Positions 1 to 8,694 of a DNA stretch of 16,724 bases are shown here, piece by piece (the first letter of the stretch is position 1; the number at the start of each line of letters is the position of its first letter). The notes beneath the pieces were generated by a model, which searched no databases, was not told where the DNA came from, and was given only the letters and a program-made list of their open reading frames with translations. Source of the stretch: Opitutales bacterium (GTDB taxonomy: Bacteria > Verrucomicrobiota > Verrucomicrobiia > Opitutales > Oceanipulchritudinaceae); assembly GCA_007123395.1 (NCBI GenBank), contig SKLD01000106.1, forward strand, positions 1 to 16,724, read 5' to 3'. The translations under genes and the position numbers were made by a program.

Positions 1-34
1 AAAGGCCGTTTCCTTAATAAAAACGGCCTTTTTT
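1..34. terminator. Bidirectional intrinsic terminator
   Basis: A perfect 11-bp inverted repeat (AAAGGCCGTTT at 1-11 and AAACGGCCTTT at 21-31) encloses a 9-nt AT-rich loop. On the plus strand a run of six T (29-34) ends it, so it can stop an upstream plus-strand gene outside the window. The A run at 1-3 gives the start of a U tract in the other direction, so it can also end the minus-strand tRNA-Val transcript, whose 3' end lies 13 bp away. The left part of the element may be cut by the window edge. Confidence 0.85.
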
Positions 35-46
35 GCTTGAATTAAG

Positions 47-123
47 TGGTGGGCGGTACAGGACTCGAACCTGTGACATCCTGGGTGTAAACCAGACGCT
101 CTAACCAACTGAGCTAGTCGCCC
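47..123 (-). tRNA. tRNA-Val (anticodon TAC), CCA encoded
   Basis: Read on the minus strand, the sequence folds into a standard cloverleaf. The D stem is GCTC/GAGC. The anticodon stem is TCTGG/CCAGG around loop TTTACAC, so positions 34-36 are TAC (Val). The variable loop is 5 nt, and the T stem ACAGG/CCTGT surrounds TTCGAGT. A73 and CCA are encoded at 47-50. The acceptor stem is odd: GGGCGAC faces ACCGCCC, so only the outer five pairs form and positions 6-67 and 7-66 are A.C and C.A mismatches. The 5' half would expect a partner ending GTCGCCC. The loops are otherwise canonical, so I call it a real gene, with the caveat that the two inner acceptor pairs are missing. Confidence 0.93.
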
Positions 124-441
124 TTGTGTAGAAGGGAGGAGGAGATAGGGGAGGCTTTTGCGGGGCACAAGCCCTAATCATTGGCAACGCGGGAAAAACT
201 ATATTCTGCGGGTGAGAGACATGCCGCGTGCGTCGGCATTCTTGCCGGGAGGTGCGGGCGGCGCACGTGGCTCGTCGTGGCGCGGATGCCATCCTGGGTC
301 AGCGCGTGGCGCGAGCGCCCTTCAGAGGCGGTTGGTGAGCACCGGGCCTTTACGCCGATTTGCTGACCGCGGAGCCGGCGGCCGAGATGGCTGCCCGGCC
401 ACGGAGTTTCGTTTTCGATGGGGGGGAGGTCGAGGAAGGCG
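124..441. other. Intergenic region between tRNA-Val and the Lrp-type gene
   Basis: These 318 bp separate the divergent tRNA-Val and regulator genes and should hold both promoters. Apart from the weak tRNA promoter I see no convincing promoter, structured RNA or small gene. Open frames here have no recognisable protein features and overlap one another on both strands, as expected of high-GC sequence. A purine-rich stretch (GGAGG at 425-429, then GAGGAAGG) leads into the regulator start. Confidence 0.5.
142..170 (-). promoter_or_regulatory. Candidate sigma70-type promoter of tRNA-Val
   Basis: On the minus strand, TTGTGC (165-170) and TATCTC (142-147) are separated by exactly 17 nt. This would start transcription about 12 nt before the mature tRNA 5' end. 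Each hexamer matches consensus at only about three positions. The call rests on spacing and on position directly upstream of the tRNA. Confidence 0.3.
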
Positions 442-972
442 ATGACGAAACTTGCCATCGGGCGCGGTATTTCCGACAAAGCCGGGATGGTGAAAGACGT
501 CTTGAAGCTACTCTTGGAGGGCGAGGCCCTTACCGCGCCGCGCATGGCGGCTGTTTTGGGGGCAACGGAGGCGGAGGTCGAGGCCGCGCTGGACACGCTG
601 CAGGCGGAGCAGACGCTCCTTGGCTGGCGCCCCGTCATCAACCCAAAGGCAGTGGCGGAAAACCAAGTCCAAGCGCTCATCGAGGTGTCGGTCACGCCGG
701 AGCGCGGGGGCGGGTTCAACCGGGTGGCCGAGCGTATTTCCAAGTTCGACCAAGTGGAAACCTGTTACCTGATGAGCGGAGGCTACGACCTGATGGTGGT
801 CGTGCGGGGGGCTACGCTCTTGAGCATAGCCACCTTTGTCGCGGAGAAGCTGTCGACTCTCGGCGGGGTACGCTCCACGGCGACGCGCTTCATGCTGCGC
901 TGCTACAAGGAGAGCGGTTTCCTCATCGACGGCGCGGAAGAAGCGGACGAACGCCCGGCCGTGAGTCCTTGA
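442..972 (+). CDS. Lrp/AsnC-family transcriptional regulator (AlaR-like)
   Basis: This 176-aa protein has an N-terminal winged-helix-type segment (about residues 14-62) followed by an Lrp/AsnC ligand-binding RAM domain (about 75-155). The RAM signature is visible in the beta-alpha run 'FDQVETCYLMSGGYDLMV' and the following 'TLLSIATFV'. Family members are feast/famine regulators that assemble as dimers to octamers and bind amino acids. I chose the ATG at 442 because GAGGAAGG lies just upstream. An in-frame ATG at 418 would add eight residues with a poorer start context. The gene sits 28 bp before a class I aminotransferase, the arrangement of Bacillus subtilis alaR-alaT. A role in controlling that aminotransferase according to an amino acid, perhaps alanine, is inferred from this pairing. 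The DNA-binding part is more divergent than the RAM domain. Confidence 0.88.
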   Translation: MTKLAIGRGISDKAGMVKDVLKLLLEGEALTAPRMAAVLGATEAEVEAALDTLQAEQTLLGWRPVINPKAVAENQVQALIEVSVTPERGGGFNRVAERISKFDQVETCYLMSGGYDLMVVVRGATLLSIATFVAEKLSTLGGVRSTATRFMLRCYKESGFLIDGAEEADERPAVSP

Positions 973-1000
973 GGACCCGCCCGGAGACGCGATTATTGCA

Positions 1001-2191
1001 ATGAAGAAATCTTCCCCCAACCGGTTTGTCGCCGATCACGTGAACTCGCTTCCGCGCTCCGGCATCCGCGACTTCTTCGCCCTCGTGCAGAAAATGCCGC
1101 AGGCGATCTCGCTGGGTATTGGCGAGCCCGACTTTGTCACGCCGTGGAACATCCGCGAGGCGGCGATCTTCTCCCTCGAAAAAGGCAAGACGAGCTATAC
1201 CGACAACCTCGGACTGCTTGCCTGCCGCAAGGCGGTGAGCGTGTATCTCGCGCGGGTCTTCGGCCTCTCCTATCACCCGGAGAAGGAATGCCTCATCGGC
1301 ATCGGCGTGAGCGAGACAATGGACACGGCAATCCGCGCCATCCTCAACCCCGGCGACAAAGTGCTCTACCACGAACCGTGTTACGTGAGCTACGCTCCGG
1401 GAATCCGCCTCGCCGGGGGCGTGCCGCTGCCCGTGCCGACGCGGCCGGAGCTGGAGTTTTCGCTTGCCGTGGAGGACTTGGAGGCGGCGTGGGAGCCCGG
1501 CACCAAGGCGCTCATCCTCAATTTTCCGACCAATCCGACGGGTGGGGTGGTGGAGCGCGAGCGCCTCGAACGCATCGCCCGCTTCGCCTGTGAGAAAGAT
1601 CTCATCGTTCTGAGCGACGAAATCTACGCCGAGCTGACCTACGACGGCGAGCACACGAGCATAGCCAGCCTTCCCGGCATGCGCGACCGCACGATCTTCC
1701 TGCACGGGGTGTCGAAGGCCTTTGCCATGACGGGATTCCGCATCGGCTTTGCCTGCGCCCCGCACGAAATCATCGAAGCGATGATGAAGGTCCACCAGTA
1801 CGCCATTATGAGCGTGCCCATCTTCACGCAGGAGGCGGCCATCGAGGCCTTGACCCATGCCGACGAAGCCGTCTCCCGCATGCGCGACAGCTACCGCCGC
1901 CGCCGCGACTTTCTTGTCCGGCGCTTCAATGAAATGGGTCTGCGCTGCCACCTGCCGCAGGCAACCTTCTACACCTTTCCGGGCGTCGGGGAGACCGGTC
2001 TTGACGAAAAGACCTTCGCCACCCGCTTGCTCGAGCAAGAGGAGGTCGCGGTCGTGCCGGGAACGGCTTTCGGTCCGCACGGGGCGGGTTTCGTGCGCGC
2101 GAGTTTCTCCACCGGATACGAGAAAATCGAGACGGCCTGTGAGCGCATGGCGCGCTTCGTCGGGAGCCTGAGCGTTCCGGCGGCGAGATAG
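1001..2191 (+). CDS. Class I PLP-dependent aminotransferase (AlaT/PatA-like)
   Basis: This 396-aa protein has the normal length of a fold-type I aminotransferase. The key residues are visible: N178 in NFPTNPTGG, D206 in SDEIY (pyridine nitrogen), the PLP lysine K239 in GVSKAFAMTGFRIG, R247 (phosphate) and R366 in the C-terminal FVRASFS (substrate carboxylate). The N-terminal SLGIGEPDF motif is also typical. It should move an amino group between an amino acid and a 2-oxo acid in the cytoplasm. Its pairing with an Lrp/AsnC regulator 28 bp upstream matches the B. subtilis AlaR-AlaT pair, so alanine transaminase is the leading guess. Aspartate, aromatic or N-acetyl-diaminopimelate aminotransferase cannot be excluded by sequence alone. 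A modest GGAGA lies 13 nt before the ATG. Confidence 0.92.
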   Translation: MKKSSPNRFVADHVNSLPRSGIRDFFALVQKMPQAISLGIGEPDFVTPWNIREAAIFSLEKGKTSYTDNLGLLACRKAVSVYLARVFGLSYHPEKECLIGIGVSETMDTAIRAILNPGDKVLYHEPCYVSYAPGIRLAGGVPLPVPTRPELEFSLAVEDLEAAWEPGTKALILNFPTNPTGGVVERERLERIARFACEKDLIVLSDEIYAELTYDGEHTSIASLPGMRDRTIFLHGVSKAFAMTGFRIGFACAPHEIIEAMMKVHQYAIMSVPIFTQEAAIEALTHADEAVSRMRDSYRRRRDFLVRRFNEMGLRCHLPQATFYTFPGVGETGLDEKTFATRLLEQEEVAVVPGTAFGPHGAGFVRASFSTGYEKIETACERMARFVGSLSVPAAR

Positions 2192-2275
2192 CGGGTCCGG
2201 CGGGGCGCTCCCGCGGCGCTGATGTGCGGTGGTGGAGCGGAGCAAGGCGAGGCTTGTCAGGCGGCGGTTTTGGGC

Positions 2276-2287
2276 GGAAGGTAGGGG
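2276..2287 (+). promoter_or_regulatory. Ribosome-binding site that fixes the metG start
   Basis: The purine-rich stretch GGAAGGTAGGGG ends 4 nt before the ATG at 2292. It supports that ATG over an in-frame upstream start at 2229, whose extra 21 residues have no counterpart in MetRS proteins. Confidence 0.6.
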
Positions 2288-2291
2288 CTTC

Positions 2292-3818
2292 ATGAAAAAG
2301 AAGTTCTTCATCACGACCGCCATTGACTATGCCAATGGCCGCCCCCATCTCGGGCACGCCTACGAAAAGGTGCTGACCGACGTTGTCGCGCGCTTCCGGC
2401 GGATGATGGGGGACGAGGTCCACTTTCTCACGGGTGTAGACGAGCACGGGCAGAAAGTGACGCAGACGGCGAAGGCCCTGGGCAAAAGTCCCGAGGCGCT
2501 GACGAACGAGTTGGCGCCCCTCTTCGTGGAACTGTGCAAGACGCTGCTCATCTCGAACGACGACTTTATCCGCACGAGCGAGGCTCGGCACAAAGAGGTG
2601 GTGCGCTCCATTCTCCAGGATCTCTACGACCGGGGCGACATCTACAAGGCGCGTTACAGCGGCTACTACTCTGTGCGGCAGGAGCAGTTTGTTCTCGAAA
2701 AGGAAAAGGTCGACGGCGAATGGCCGGAGATCTATGGTGAAGTCGTGGAAATCGAGGAGGAGAACTACTTCTTCCGTCTCAGCAAATACCAGGAATGGCT
2801 CGTCTCTTTCCTCAAGGAAAACGAGTTTGTCTTTCCGCTCTTTCGCCAGAAGCAGGTCACTGAGTTTCTCAAGGATCCGGTCAATGATCTGTGTATCTCG
2901 CGTCCGGTGGAGCGGTTGTCGTGGGGGATCCGCCTGCCTTTCGACGAGGATTTCGTCACTTACGTTTGGTTCGACGCGCTCATCAACTACATTTCCGCGG
3001 TGAGCTACGGAACGGACCGGTTCGGCGAGTATTGGCCATGTGACTACCATGTGATCGGTAAAGACATACTTGTGCCGGCGCATGCTGTATACTGGCCGAT
3101 CATGCTAAAGGCGATGGGCGCGCCCCTGCCGAAATCGTTGCTTGTGCATGGATGGTGGCATACGGGCGGTGCCAAACTATCGAAAAGCAGCGGTGTGAGC
3201 ATCGACCCGTTTGAGATTTCGAAGACCTTCGGGCCGGATGCGCTGCGCTTTTTTCTCACGCGTGAAATGAACGTGGGGCAGGACAGCGACTTTACCATGG
3301 AGCTGTTCCTCTCCCGCTACAACGCCGACCTTGCCAACAATTACGGCAACCTCGTGAACCGCCTTCTCAATCTCTCCGGCCGCCACCTCAAAGACGGACT
3401 GGCGGGGGCGACGGTGGAGGGCGACCCGGAGCACGAGGTGCGCGCGCTTTGGGAAAAGACACGCGAGGATATCCTCCGGCTCTACGAGGGTTTCCAGTTT
3501 CACACGGCGCTTGATCGTATTTTCACCTTCATTACAGCGCTCAACCGCTATGCGGAAGTCCGTGCGCCATGGAAGCTGGCGAAGTCGGAGGATCCCTCTG
3601 ACCGCGCCGTCCTCGAAACATCTTTGGCTGTCATCGCTGAAGGCGTGCGGCTGGCCACTGTGGCGGTGATCCCCGTCATGCCCGGCGTGGCGGAGCGTGT
3701 TCTGGGCCTCTTGCGCGAGCCGATGCCGTCAACATGGGAGGGGCAGCTCGAATGGGGCAACCGTCTGCAAGGGCGCACCTTCGGAGAGCGTGCCATCCTT
3801 TTCCCCCGGCCGGGCTGA
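2292..3818 (+). CDS. metG: Methionyl-tRNA synthetase, short form
   Basis: This 508-aa class I synthetase charges tRNA-Met, and so also initiator tRNA, with methionine. The HIGH motif is H19-L-G-H22, and the KMSKS loop is K295-L-S-K-S299. The family signatures FLTGVDEHGQK (45-55), WFDALINYISA (226-236) and HAVYWP (264-269) are clear. The connective-peptide region near residues 124-140 reads YYSVRQEQF, without the Cys-x-x-Cys knuckles of zinc-binding MetRS types, so it appears zinc-free. The protein ends after the helical anticodon-binding domain, with no C-terminal Trbp111/EMAPII-like tRNA-binding domain of the kind found in the roughly 670-aa E. coli and Bacillus enzymes. It lies 100 bp after the aminotransferase and 9 bp before menF, so it probably heads or joins a metG-menF-menD transcript. 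Confidence 0.97.
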   Translation: MKKKFFITTAIDYANGRPHLGHAYEKVLTDVVARFRRMMGDEVHFLTGVDEHGQKVTQTAKALGKSPEALTNELAPLFVELCKTLLISNDDFIRTSEARHKEVVRSILQDLYDRGDIYKARYSGYYSVRQEQFVLEKEKVDGEWPEIYGEVVEIEEENYFFRLSKYQEWLVSFLKENEFVFPLFRQKQVTEFLKDPVNDLCISRPVERLSWGIRLPFDEDFVTYVWFDALINYISAVSYGTDRFGEYWPCDYHVIGKDILVPAHAVYWPIMLKAMGAPLPKSLLVHGWWHTGGAKLSKSSGVSIDPFEISKTFGPDALRFFLTREMNVGQDSDFTMELFLSRYNADLANNYGNLVNRLLNLSGRHLKDGLAGATVEGDPEHEVRALWEKTREDILRLYEGFQFHTALDRIFTFITALNRYAEVRAPWKLAKSEDPSDRAVLETSLAVIAEGVRLATVAVIPVMPGVAERVLGLLREPMPSTWEGQLEWGNRLQGRTFGERAILFPRPG

Positions 3819-3827
3819 GCCGCCGCC

Positions 3828-5273
3828 ATGGAGGTCATTGAGACAACGCGGCATCATCGCCCGGAGCGCGCGGACCTTCTGCGCTTTCTCGGCGCGTGCC
3901 GCGACGCCGCGGCGGAGGACAGGCACTGGAAAGTTGCGAGCATTACGCTGCGCGTGCCGCACATCGATCCGCTTGCCGTTCTCGAGACTATCTACGAACC
4001 GGGCGAACACCATGCGTATCTGGAGAGCCCTTCAGCGGGCCGGGCAATCGCGGGGGCGGACGCCGTTATGCTTAGAGAGTGGTCGGGCACTGGTCGTTTC
4101 GAACGGGCGCGTGCCTTCGCCGACGAAGTGCTGGAGCACACGGTGGCGGTCGGCGATGTGGAAGAGCCGATGGGCGGACCCCACTTTCTCGGTGCCTTCA
4201 CCTTTCTTGACGACCCCGGCGCGGGCAGTCCGTTTCCTGGTGCGACAGTTTTCCTGCCGCGCTGGCAAGTGGCGCGGTCCGGCGGCACCTACGTCGCGGT
4301 GGCTAACTGCCGTGTCGATGCCGATAGCGACCTTGAGGCACTAGTCGACCGTATTTGGTCGGCACACGCGCGGTTCTCGTCGTTCGCCTACGATATTCCG
4401 GGCGGTCTTGCGCGGCGGCCTGTGTGCCTTGATCGCACGGAGGTGGTGTCCCGCCGGGGCGTGTGCGGGTTCCGCGAGCGGGTCGAAGAGGCGCTCCAGC
4501 GTATCGAAGCCGGCGAATACGAGAAGATCGTTCTCGCGCGTGCGCTCGACCTTCGTTTTTCGGCGCCGCTGCGTCCGTTGGAGACGGCGGACCGGCTACG
4601 CAACGGCTTCCCCAGTTGTCATATTTTTTCGTATGCCAACGGTTGCGGGCAGAGTCTTATCGGGGCCACCCCGGAGCGGCTTGCCGAAACGGACGGATAC
4701 CGCTTGCGTACGGAGGCCATCGCCGGATCGGCGGCGCGCGGGAGCGGCGCCGTGGATGACGCGCGAATCGCCGGTCGCCTCTTGCGCAGTGAGAAGGACC
4801 GGCGGGAACACGAGCACGTCGTTGCATCGATCCGGCGGCGCCTCGCACAGATCGGTTTGCATTGGAACGGCGCGGGAGTGGAGCCGGGCCTCCTCGAACT
4901 ACCCAACGTTCGGCACCTCCACACGCCGATTGAGCTGGACCTGCCGGAAAGCGTCGACCTTCTTGCGGTGGCCGCCGCGCTTCATCCCACATCGGCGGTG
5001 GGCGGCACTCCGCGCGAGCGCGCCGTGGCTGATATTGTGGACTTGGAGCCGTTTCCGCGCGGGCTTTACGCCGGCTTGGTGGGGTGGTTCAACCATCGGC
5101 GGGCCGGCGAATGGGTGGTGGCGATTCGTTCGGCACTCGTCGAAAGCGCGGGGGCGCGTCTCTTTGCGGGCGCGGGCATTGTGCGCGGGTCCGACCCCGA
5201 CCGGGAGTTCACCGAGACGGAGGTGAAGATGCGTGCTCTCCTCGATGCCATAACGGAAGAGAACCCTTTGTAG
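3828..5273 (+). CDS. menF: Isochorismate synthase
   Basis: This 481-aa chorismate-utilising enzyme converts chorismate to isochorismate, the first step of classical menaquinone synthesis. The C-terminal chorismate-binding domain (about residues 212-475) carries K233 in YEKIVLARA (general base), E283 in GATPERL (general acid), the TEAIAG segment at 295-300, E327 in SEKDRREHEH and E463 in REFTETEVK (Mg2+ ligands). The 50-residue spacing between K233 and E283 and the 44 residues to E327 equal those of E. coli MenF and EntC. HPTSAVGGTPR (386-396) is the usual late motif. EntC-type (siderophore) and salicylate synthases share the fold, but menD follows after 10 bp, so MenF is the best call. No clear Shine-Dalgarno precedes the ATG, and translation may be coupled to metG. 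Confidence 0.94.
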   Translation: MEVIETTRHHRPERADLLRFLGACRDAAAEDRHWKVASITLRVPHIDPLAVLETIYEPGEHHAYLESPSAGRAIAGADAVMLREWSGTGRFERARAFADEVLEHTVAVGDVEEPMGGPHFLGAFTFLDDPGAGSPFPGATVFLPRWQVARSGGTYVAVANCRVDADSDLEALVDRIWSAHARFSSFAYDIPGGLARRPVCLDRTEVVSRRGVCGFRERVEEALQRIEAGEYEKIVLARALDLRFSAPLRPLETADRLRNGFPSCHIFSYANGCGQSLIGATPERLAETDGYRLRTEAIAGSAARGSGAVDDARIAGRLLRSEKDRREHEHVVASIRRRLAQIGLHWNGAGVEPGLLELPNVRHLHTPIELDLPESVDLLAVAAALHPTSAVGGTPRERAVADIVDLEPFPRGLYAGLVGWFNHRRAGEWVVAIRSALVESAGARLFAGAGIVRGSDPDREFTETEVKMRALLDAITEENPL

Positions 5274-5283
5274 TTGCTTTGCC

Positions 5284-7017
5284 ATGTACCCGCTCCCGGA
5301 ACAACTGACGACGATCAACGGCCTATGGGGCGCGACGGCCGCCGCGCTGCTGCACCGCCTCGGCGTGCGGCGTATTGTGCTCTCGCCGGGTTCGCGGTCC
5401 GCGCCCCTTGCGTATGCGTTTGCCGTCCATCCGGATCTAAGCGTTACACCTGTGCTGGACGAGCGGTCGGCGGGATTTTTCGCCCTCGGGCTTGCGCAAC
5501 GCACCCGTGAGGTGGTGGCCCTCCTATGCACATCGGGCACGGCGGCGGCGAACTACCTGCCCGCCGTCATCGAGGCATCGGAGAGCGGTTGGCCGCTGCT
5601 TGTGCTCACGGCGGACCGACCGCCGGAGCTGCGGCATTGCCGGGCCGGGCAAACTATCGATCAGTCGAAAATTTTCGGTGGGTACACCGCGTTCCATGCC
5701 GAAGTGCCGGTCCCGGAGAACGAACGCGGCGTGCTTCTCGCATGGCGGCGGCTGCTCACACAGGCGGTGGATGCCGCGCGCGAGGCGTCCCGACCCGTCC
5801 ACCTCAACTGTCCGTTCCGCGATCCGCTCGGCCCGGCGGACGGCGGTGCAGGCAGGTTTGCCGTTTCCTTCGCCGAATTAACCGAGGTTGCGCCATCTCC
5901 GCCAGTCCTAATGCGTCCGGTCGATTTGCCCGCCCTGCGCGGGCGCGGAATCATCGTCGCGGGCCCGGACCAACCGGCCGACCCGGCGGCTTACCGGGAC
6001 GCAGTCTGTTCACTGGCGGCCGCAGCGGGTGCTCCGGTGTTTGCCGATGTTCTCAACCCCATGCGCCACGGAGACTGCGGTGAAGGTGTCGTGCGCTTGG
6101 CGCATTATGATGCCATTCTCCGGCGGCCCGGCGTATTGGGTGAACAGCTTCCGAACTATGCCGTGTTGTTGGGCGAAATGCCGACAAGCAAGGTGCTCCG
6201 CAGTTGGCTTTCCGGGCTCGATATTCCACGCTATGTGGTTAGCCCCCGCGGCGGGTTCCGCGACGCCACGCAGGGACGCGCCCTCCACCTGCGCGGCAAC
6301 TTACCGGATCTTGTCGACGCCTGGCCGGTGGAGCCCGGCCCCCGTGAGTACACGGCGTTCTGGGATGACCTTGAACGCACTGCGGCTGCTCAGCTTTTCG
6401 AGGGGATCGCGGGCGCCGCGCCTGATTTCGAGGGGGGCGTCCACGCCTTTGCGGCGGAGTCTCTGCCGGGAGACGTCGATCTGTTTTTTGCGAGCAGTCT
6501 TGCTGTTCGCGACGCGGAGTGGTTTTGGCCCGCTTCGCCGGTGCGGCGCAGTGTTTTCTTCAACCGTGGGGCCAACGGTATCGACGGCACGGTATCGACG
6601 GCTATGGGGGTGGCGGCGGAAGGCGGACGCGTCTGCCTGTTTTGCGGCGACCTCGCCGCTCTGCACGATGCTTCGGGGTGGCTCAACGCCCGCTTCGTTC
6701 GCGGCGCGCTTGTCGTGGTAGTCATCAATAACGGCGGAGGCGGTATCTTCGAGCACCTTCCGGTTGCCGCGTGGGAACCGCCTTATGAGAAGGCATTTGC
6801 CACACCGCAGGAGGCGGACTTCGGGGCCATGGCCAAGGCCTTCGGCGTCACTTACCGGCTTGCCCGCGACATTGCCCAACTGATGGATATGATTTCCTGT
6901 TTCCCATCACACGGCGTGCACCTGTTTGAGATCCGTACAAACCGAAAAGCGTCGGCGGTGGCACGGCGGGCAATCCTTGAGGCTGCCGCCGATGCATTGG
7001 AGAACAACGGATACTGA
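5284..7017 (+). CDS. menD: SEPHCHC synthase (MenD), ThDP-dependent
   Basis: This 577-aa enzyme joins isochorismate and 2-oxoglutarate, with ThDP and Mg2+, to give 2-succinyl-5-enolpyruvyl-6-hydroxy-3-cyclohexene-1-carboxylate, the second classical menaquinone step. SPGSRSAPL (34-42) and the cofactor-activating E60 in LDERSAGFFALG are MenD hallmarks. GANGIDGTVSTAMG (429-442), GDLAALHD (455-462) and the NN pair at 482-483 form the ThDP/Mg2+ site. The length is normal for the family. It starts 10 bp after menF and needs that enzyme's product. menH, menC, menE, menB and menA are not in the window: minus-strand genes begin 37 bp beyond, so the rest of the pathway must be elsewhere. Confidence 0.96.
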   Translation: MYPLPEQLTTINGLWGATAAALLHRLGVRRIVLSPGSRSAPLAYAFAVHPDLSVTPVLDERSAGFFALGLAQRTREVVALLCTSGTAAANYLPAVIEASESGWPLLVLTADRPPELRHCRAGQTIDQSKIFGGYTAFHAEVPVPENERGVLLAWRRLLTQAVDAAREASRPVHLNCPFRDPLGPADGGAGRFAVSFAELTEVAPSPPVLMRPVDLPALRGRGIIVAGPDQPADPAAYRDAVCSLAAAAGAPVFADVLNPMRHGDCGEGVVRLAHYDAILRRPGVLGEQLPNYAVLLGEMPTSKVLRSWLSGLDIPRYVVSPRGGFRDATQGRALHLRGNLPDLVDAWPVEPGPREYTAFWDDLERTAAAQLFEGIAGAAPDFEGGVHAFAAESLPGDVDLFFASSLAVRDAEWFWPASPVRRSVFFNRGANGIDGTVSTAMGVAAEGGRVCLFCGDLAALHDASGWLNARFVRGALVVVVINNGGGGIFEHLPVAAWEPPYEKAFATPQEADFGAMAKAFGVTYRLARDIAQLMDMISCFPSHGVHLFEIRTNRKASAVARRAILEAAADALENNGY

Positions 7018-7054
7018 TGCCTGTTCCGGCGGCGGGGCCGCGTTTCTGCCCTTC

Positions 7055-8677
7055 TCACGCCCGCACCGCAAGGTGTTGAGCGATCATTTGATAGAGCCGT
7101 TGGGGGTGGACGGGTTTAAGCAGAAGATCATCGATACCGTTTTCGCGAAGACGGGTGCGGCTGTTTTCCGGGACGGAGGCGGTCATCGTGATGATGGGAA
7201 CGCTTACGCCGGTCTCTTCGCTCATCCGCCGGATGAGGCGGGCGGTTTCCCATCCGCTCATACCCGGAAGCTGAAGATCCATGAGGACGAGATCGAAAGC
7301 TTGCTTTTCGAATGCTGCCAGCCCGCTTTCACCGGATCCGGCGTGATGGACGTCGATACGCCATTTTTCAAGAAACTTACGCGTGATCTTGGCAATGACG
7401 GCATTGTCTTCGACAAAAAGAACCCGCCCGCGCAGAGGGCGAAACCGGAACGGATTCTGCCATTGGTGGGAAGCGCCTTGGCTTTCTATGCGTTTGTAGG
7501 GAATATCAAGGCGGAAAACCGTTCCCTCGCCGGGGACACTGTTGCAGGAGATTCGGCCGCCTTGCATCTCGGCGAGGCGTTTTGTGATGGCGAGGCCAAG
7601 GCCGGTGCCCCCGTATTTGCAGCCCGTGCGGGCGGAAGCTTTACCGAAGGGTGCAAAGAGGTCTTGCATGTGTTCCGGATCGATGCCGATTCCGGTGTCG
7701 GAAACTTCGAACCGGACGGTGGACTTTTCAGCAGTGGATGATGCCTCGGCGACGCGCACGCTGACTTCCCCGTTCTCCGTGAATTTAACAGCGTTTCCGA
7801 CGAGGTTGAAGAGCATTTGGCTGAGGCGGTTGGCGTCACCGCGCACCGTCACGGGCAGGCCTTTCTCAATCTCGAGGGCAAAGTCGATCATTTTGCGGTA
7901 TTTCTGGAAACTGAAGGAGTCGAGGACGCTGCTGGCAATGGACTCGACATTGAACTCGTTTTCTTCAAGGACGAGGTTGCCTGCCTCAGCCTTGTTCAAA
8001 TCAAGGATGTCATTGACGAGAGACAGTAACGTGGATCCGGCGAAGCGGAGGGCTTCGAGGTTTTCCACTTGGTCGTCACGCGGGTTTTCCTCGCGCAGGA
8101 GTTGAGTCGTGCCGAGGATCGACATAAGCGGCGTGCGGATTTCGTGGGACACCGCGGAGATAAACTTGAGGGGCTCTGTCGCGGCGGTGGAGTCACTTTC
8201 CGTCGTTTCGCTTGGAAGCATTGTGCCAATATCGAGAAAGCAGCCGCCGATTCGTACCGGAACCCCGCTGTGATCTCGGTCGATAACGCACATTCGCAGG
8301 TGTGTGGAGCGCTTGTTGCCGCCGGTGCCGACGCATGTTATGGACGCTTCTTCGACGCCCTCCGAACGTCGGTCTGTAAGAAGGCGGGTGACGGCTTGCC
8401 GCCAACGGCGCGTGTCGTTGGCGCTGATGAATTCCGGACAACGCCCGTGTACGGAAACCGCGCGGCGCGGGGCCATGCCGAGGAGGGACTTGAGCGAAGG
8501 GCTGGCGAAAAAGTGATTGCTTGCCAAGTCCCATTCCCAATAACCCGCAAGAAGAGACTTTAAAAGCGCGTTGTAGTGGTAGTTTCGACTCTCCCGCTCG
8601 AATCCCCCGGTTATCCCGATAGTGTTAATTGACGGGATACCGCTTTCTGTTTGTGCGAATGCGGAAGGATTGAACAT
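7055..8677 (-). CDS. Soluble hybrid histidine kinase (PAS-HisKA-HATPase-REC)
   Basis: This 540-aa protein has no transmembrane segment, so it should sense a cytoplasmic signal. In order it shows a PAS-like domain (about 36-150, with GYWEWDLAS), a HisKA domain with the H box SAVSHEIRTPL (phospho-acceptor H178), a HATPase_c domain with N295 (N box), DTGIGI (327-332) and GGTGLGLAI (356-364), and a C-terminal receiver. The receiver has E423-D424, phospho-acceptor D467 in LVLMDLQLPG, and K521 in the KP pair. Such hybrids usually pass phosphate on through an Hpt protein, and none is encoded nearby. Its 3' end converges on menD. A 14-bp inverted repeat lies 17 bp upstream of its ATG. No strong Shine-Dalgarno is visible. 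The sensed signal is unknown. Confidence 0.93.
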   Translation of the reverse strand: MFNPSAFAQTESGIPSINTIGITGGFERESRNYHYNALLKSLLAGYWEWDLASNHFFASPSLKSLLGMAPRRAVSVHGRCPEFISANDTRRWRQAVTRLLTDRRSEGVEEASITCVGTGGNKRSTHLRMCVIDRDHSGVPVRIGGCFLDIGTMLPSETTESDSTAATEPLKFISAVSHEIRTPLMSILGTTQLLREENPRDDQVENLEALRFAGSTLLSLVNDILDLNKAEAGNLVLEENEFNVESIASSVLDSFSFQKYRKMIDFALEIEKGLPVTVRGDANRLSQMLFNLVGNAVKFTENGEVSVRVAEASSTAEKSTVRFEVSDTGIGIDPEHMQDLFAPFGKASARTGCKYGGTGLGLAITKRLAEMQGGRISCNSVPGEGTVFRLDIPYKRIESQGASHQWQNPFRFRPLRGRVLFVEDNAVIAKITRKFLEKWRIDVHHAGSGESGLAAFEKQAFDLVLMDLQLPGMSGWETARLIRRMSEETGVSVPIITMTASVPENSRTRLRENGIDDLLLKPVHPQRLYQMIAQHLAVRA

Positions 8678-8694
8678 TTTTCTTTAAGAGAGGC

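Noticed and set aside
124..441. Structured RNA or small protein between tRNA-Val and the regulator
   Set aside because: No conserved riboswitch or small-RNA signature was recognised, and the open frames overlap on both strands without protein features.
923..2323. Minus-strand open frame of 466 codons opposite the aminotransferase
   Set aside because: It is antisense to a gene with all PLP-enzyme motifs; its residue mix is arginine-, alanine- and histidine-rich, as in shadow frames.
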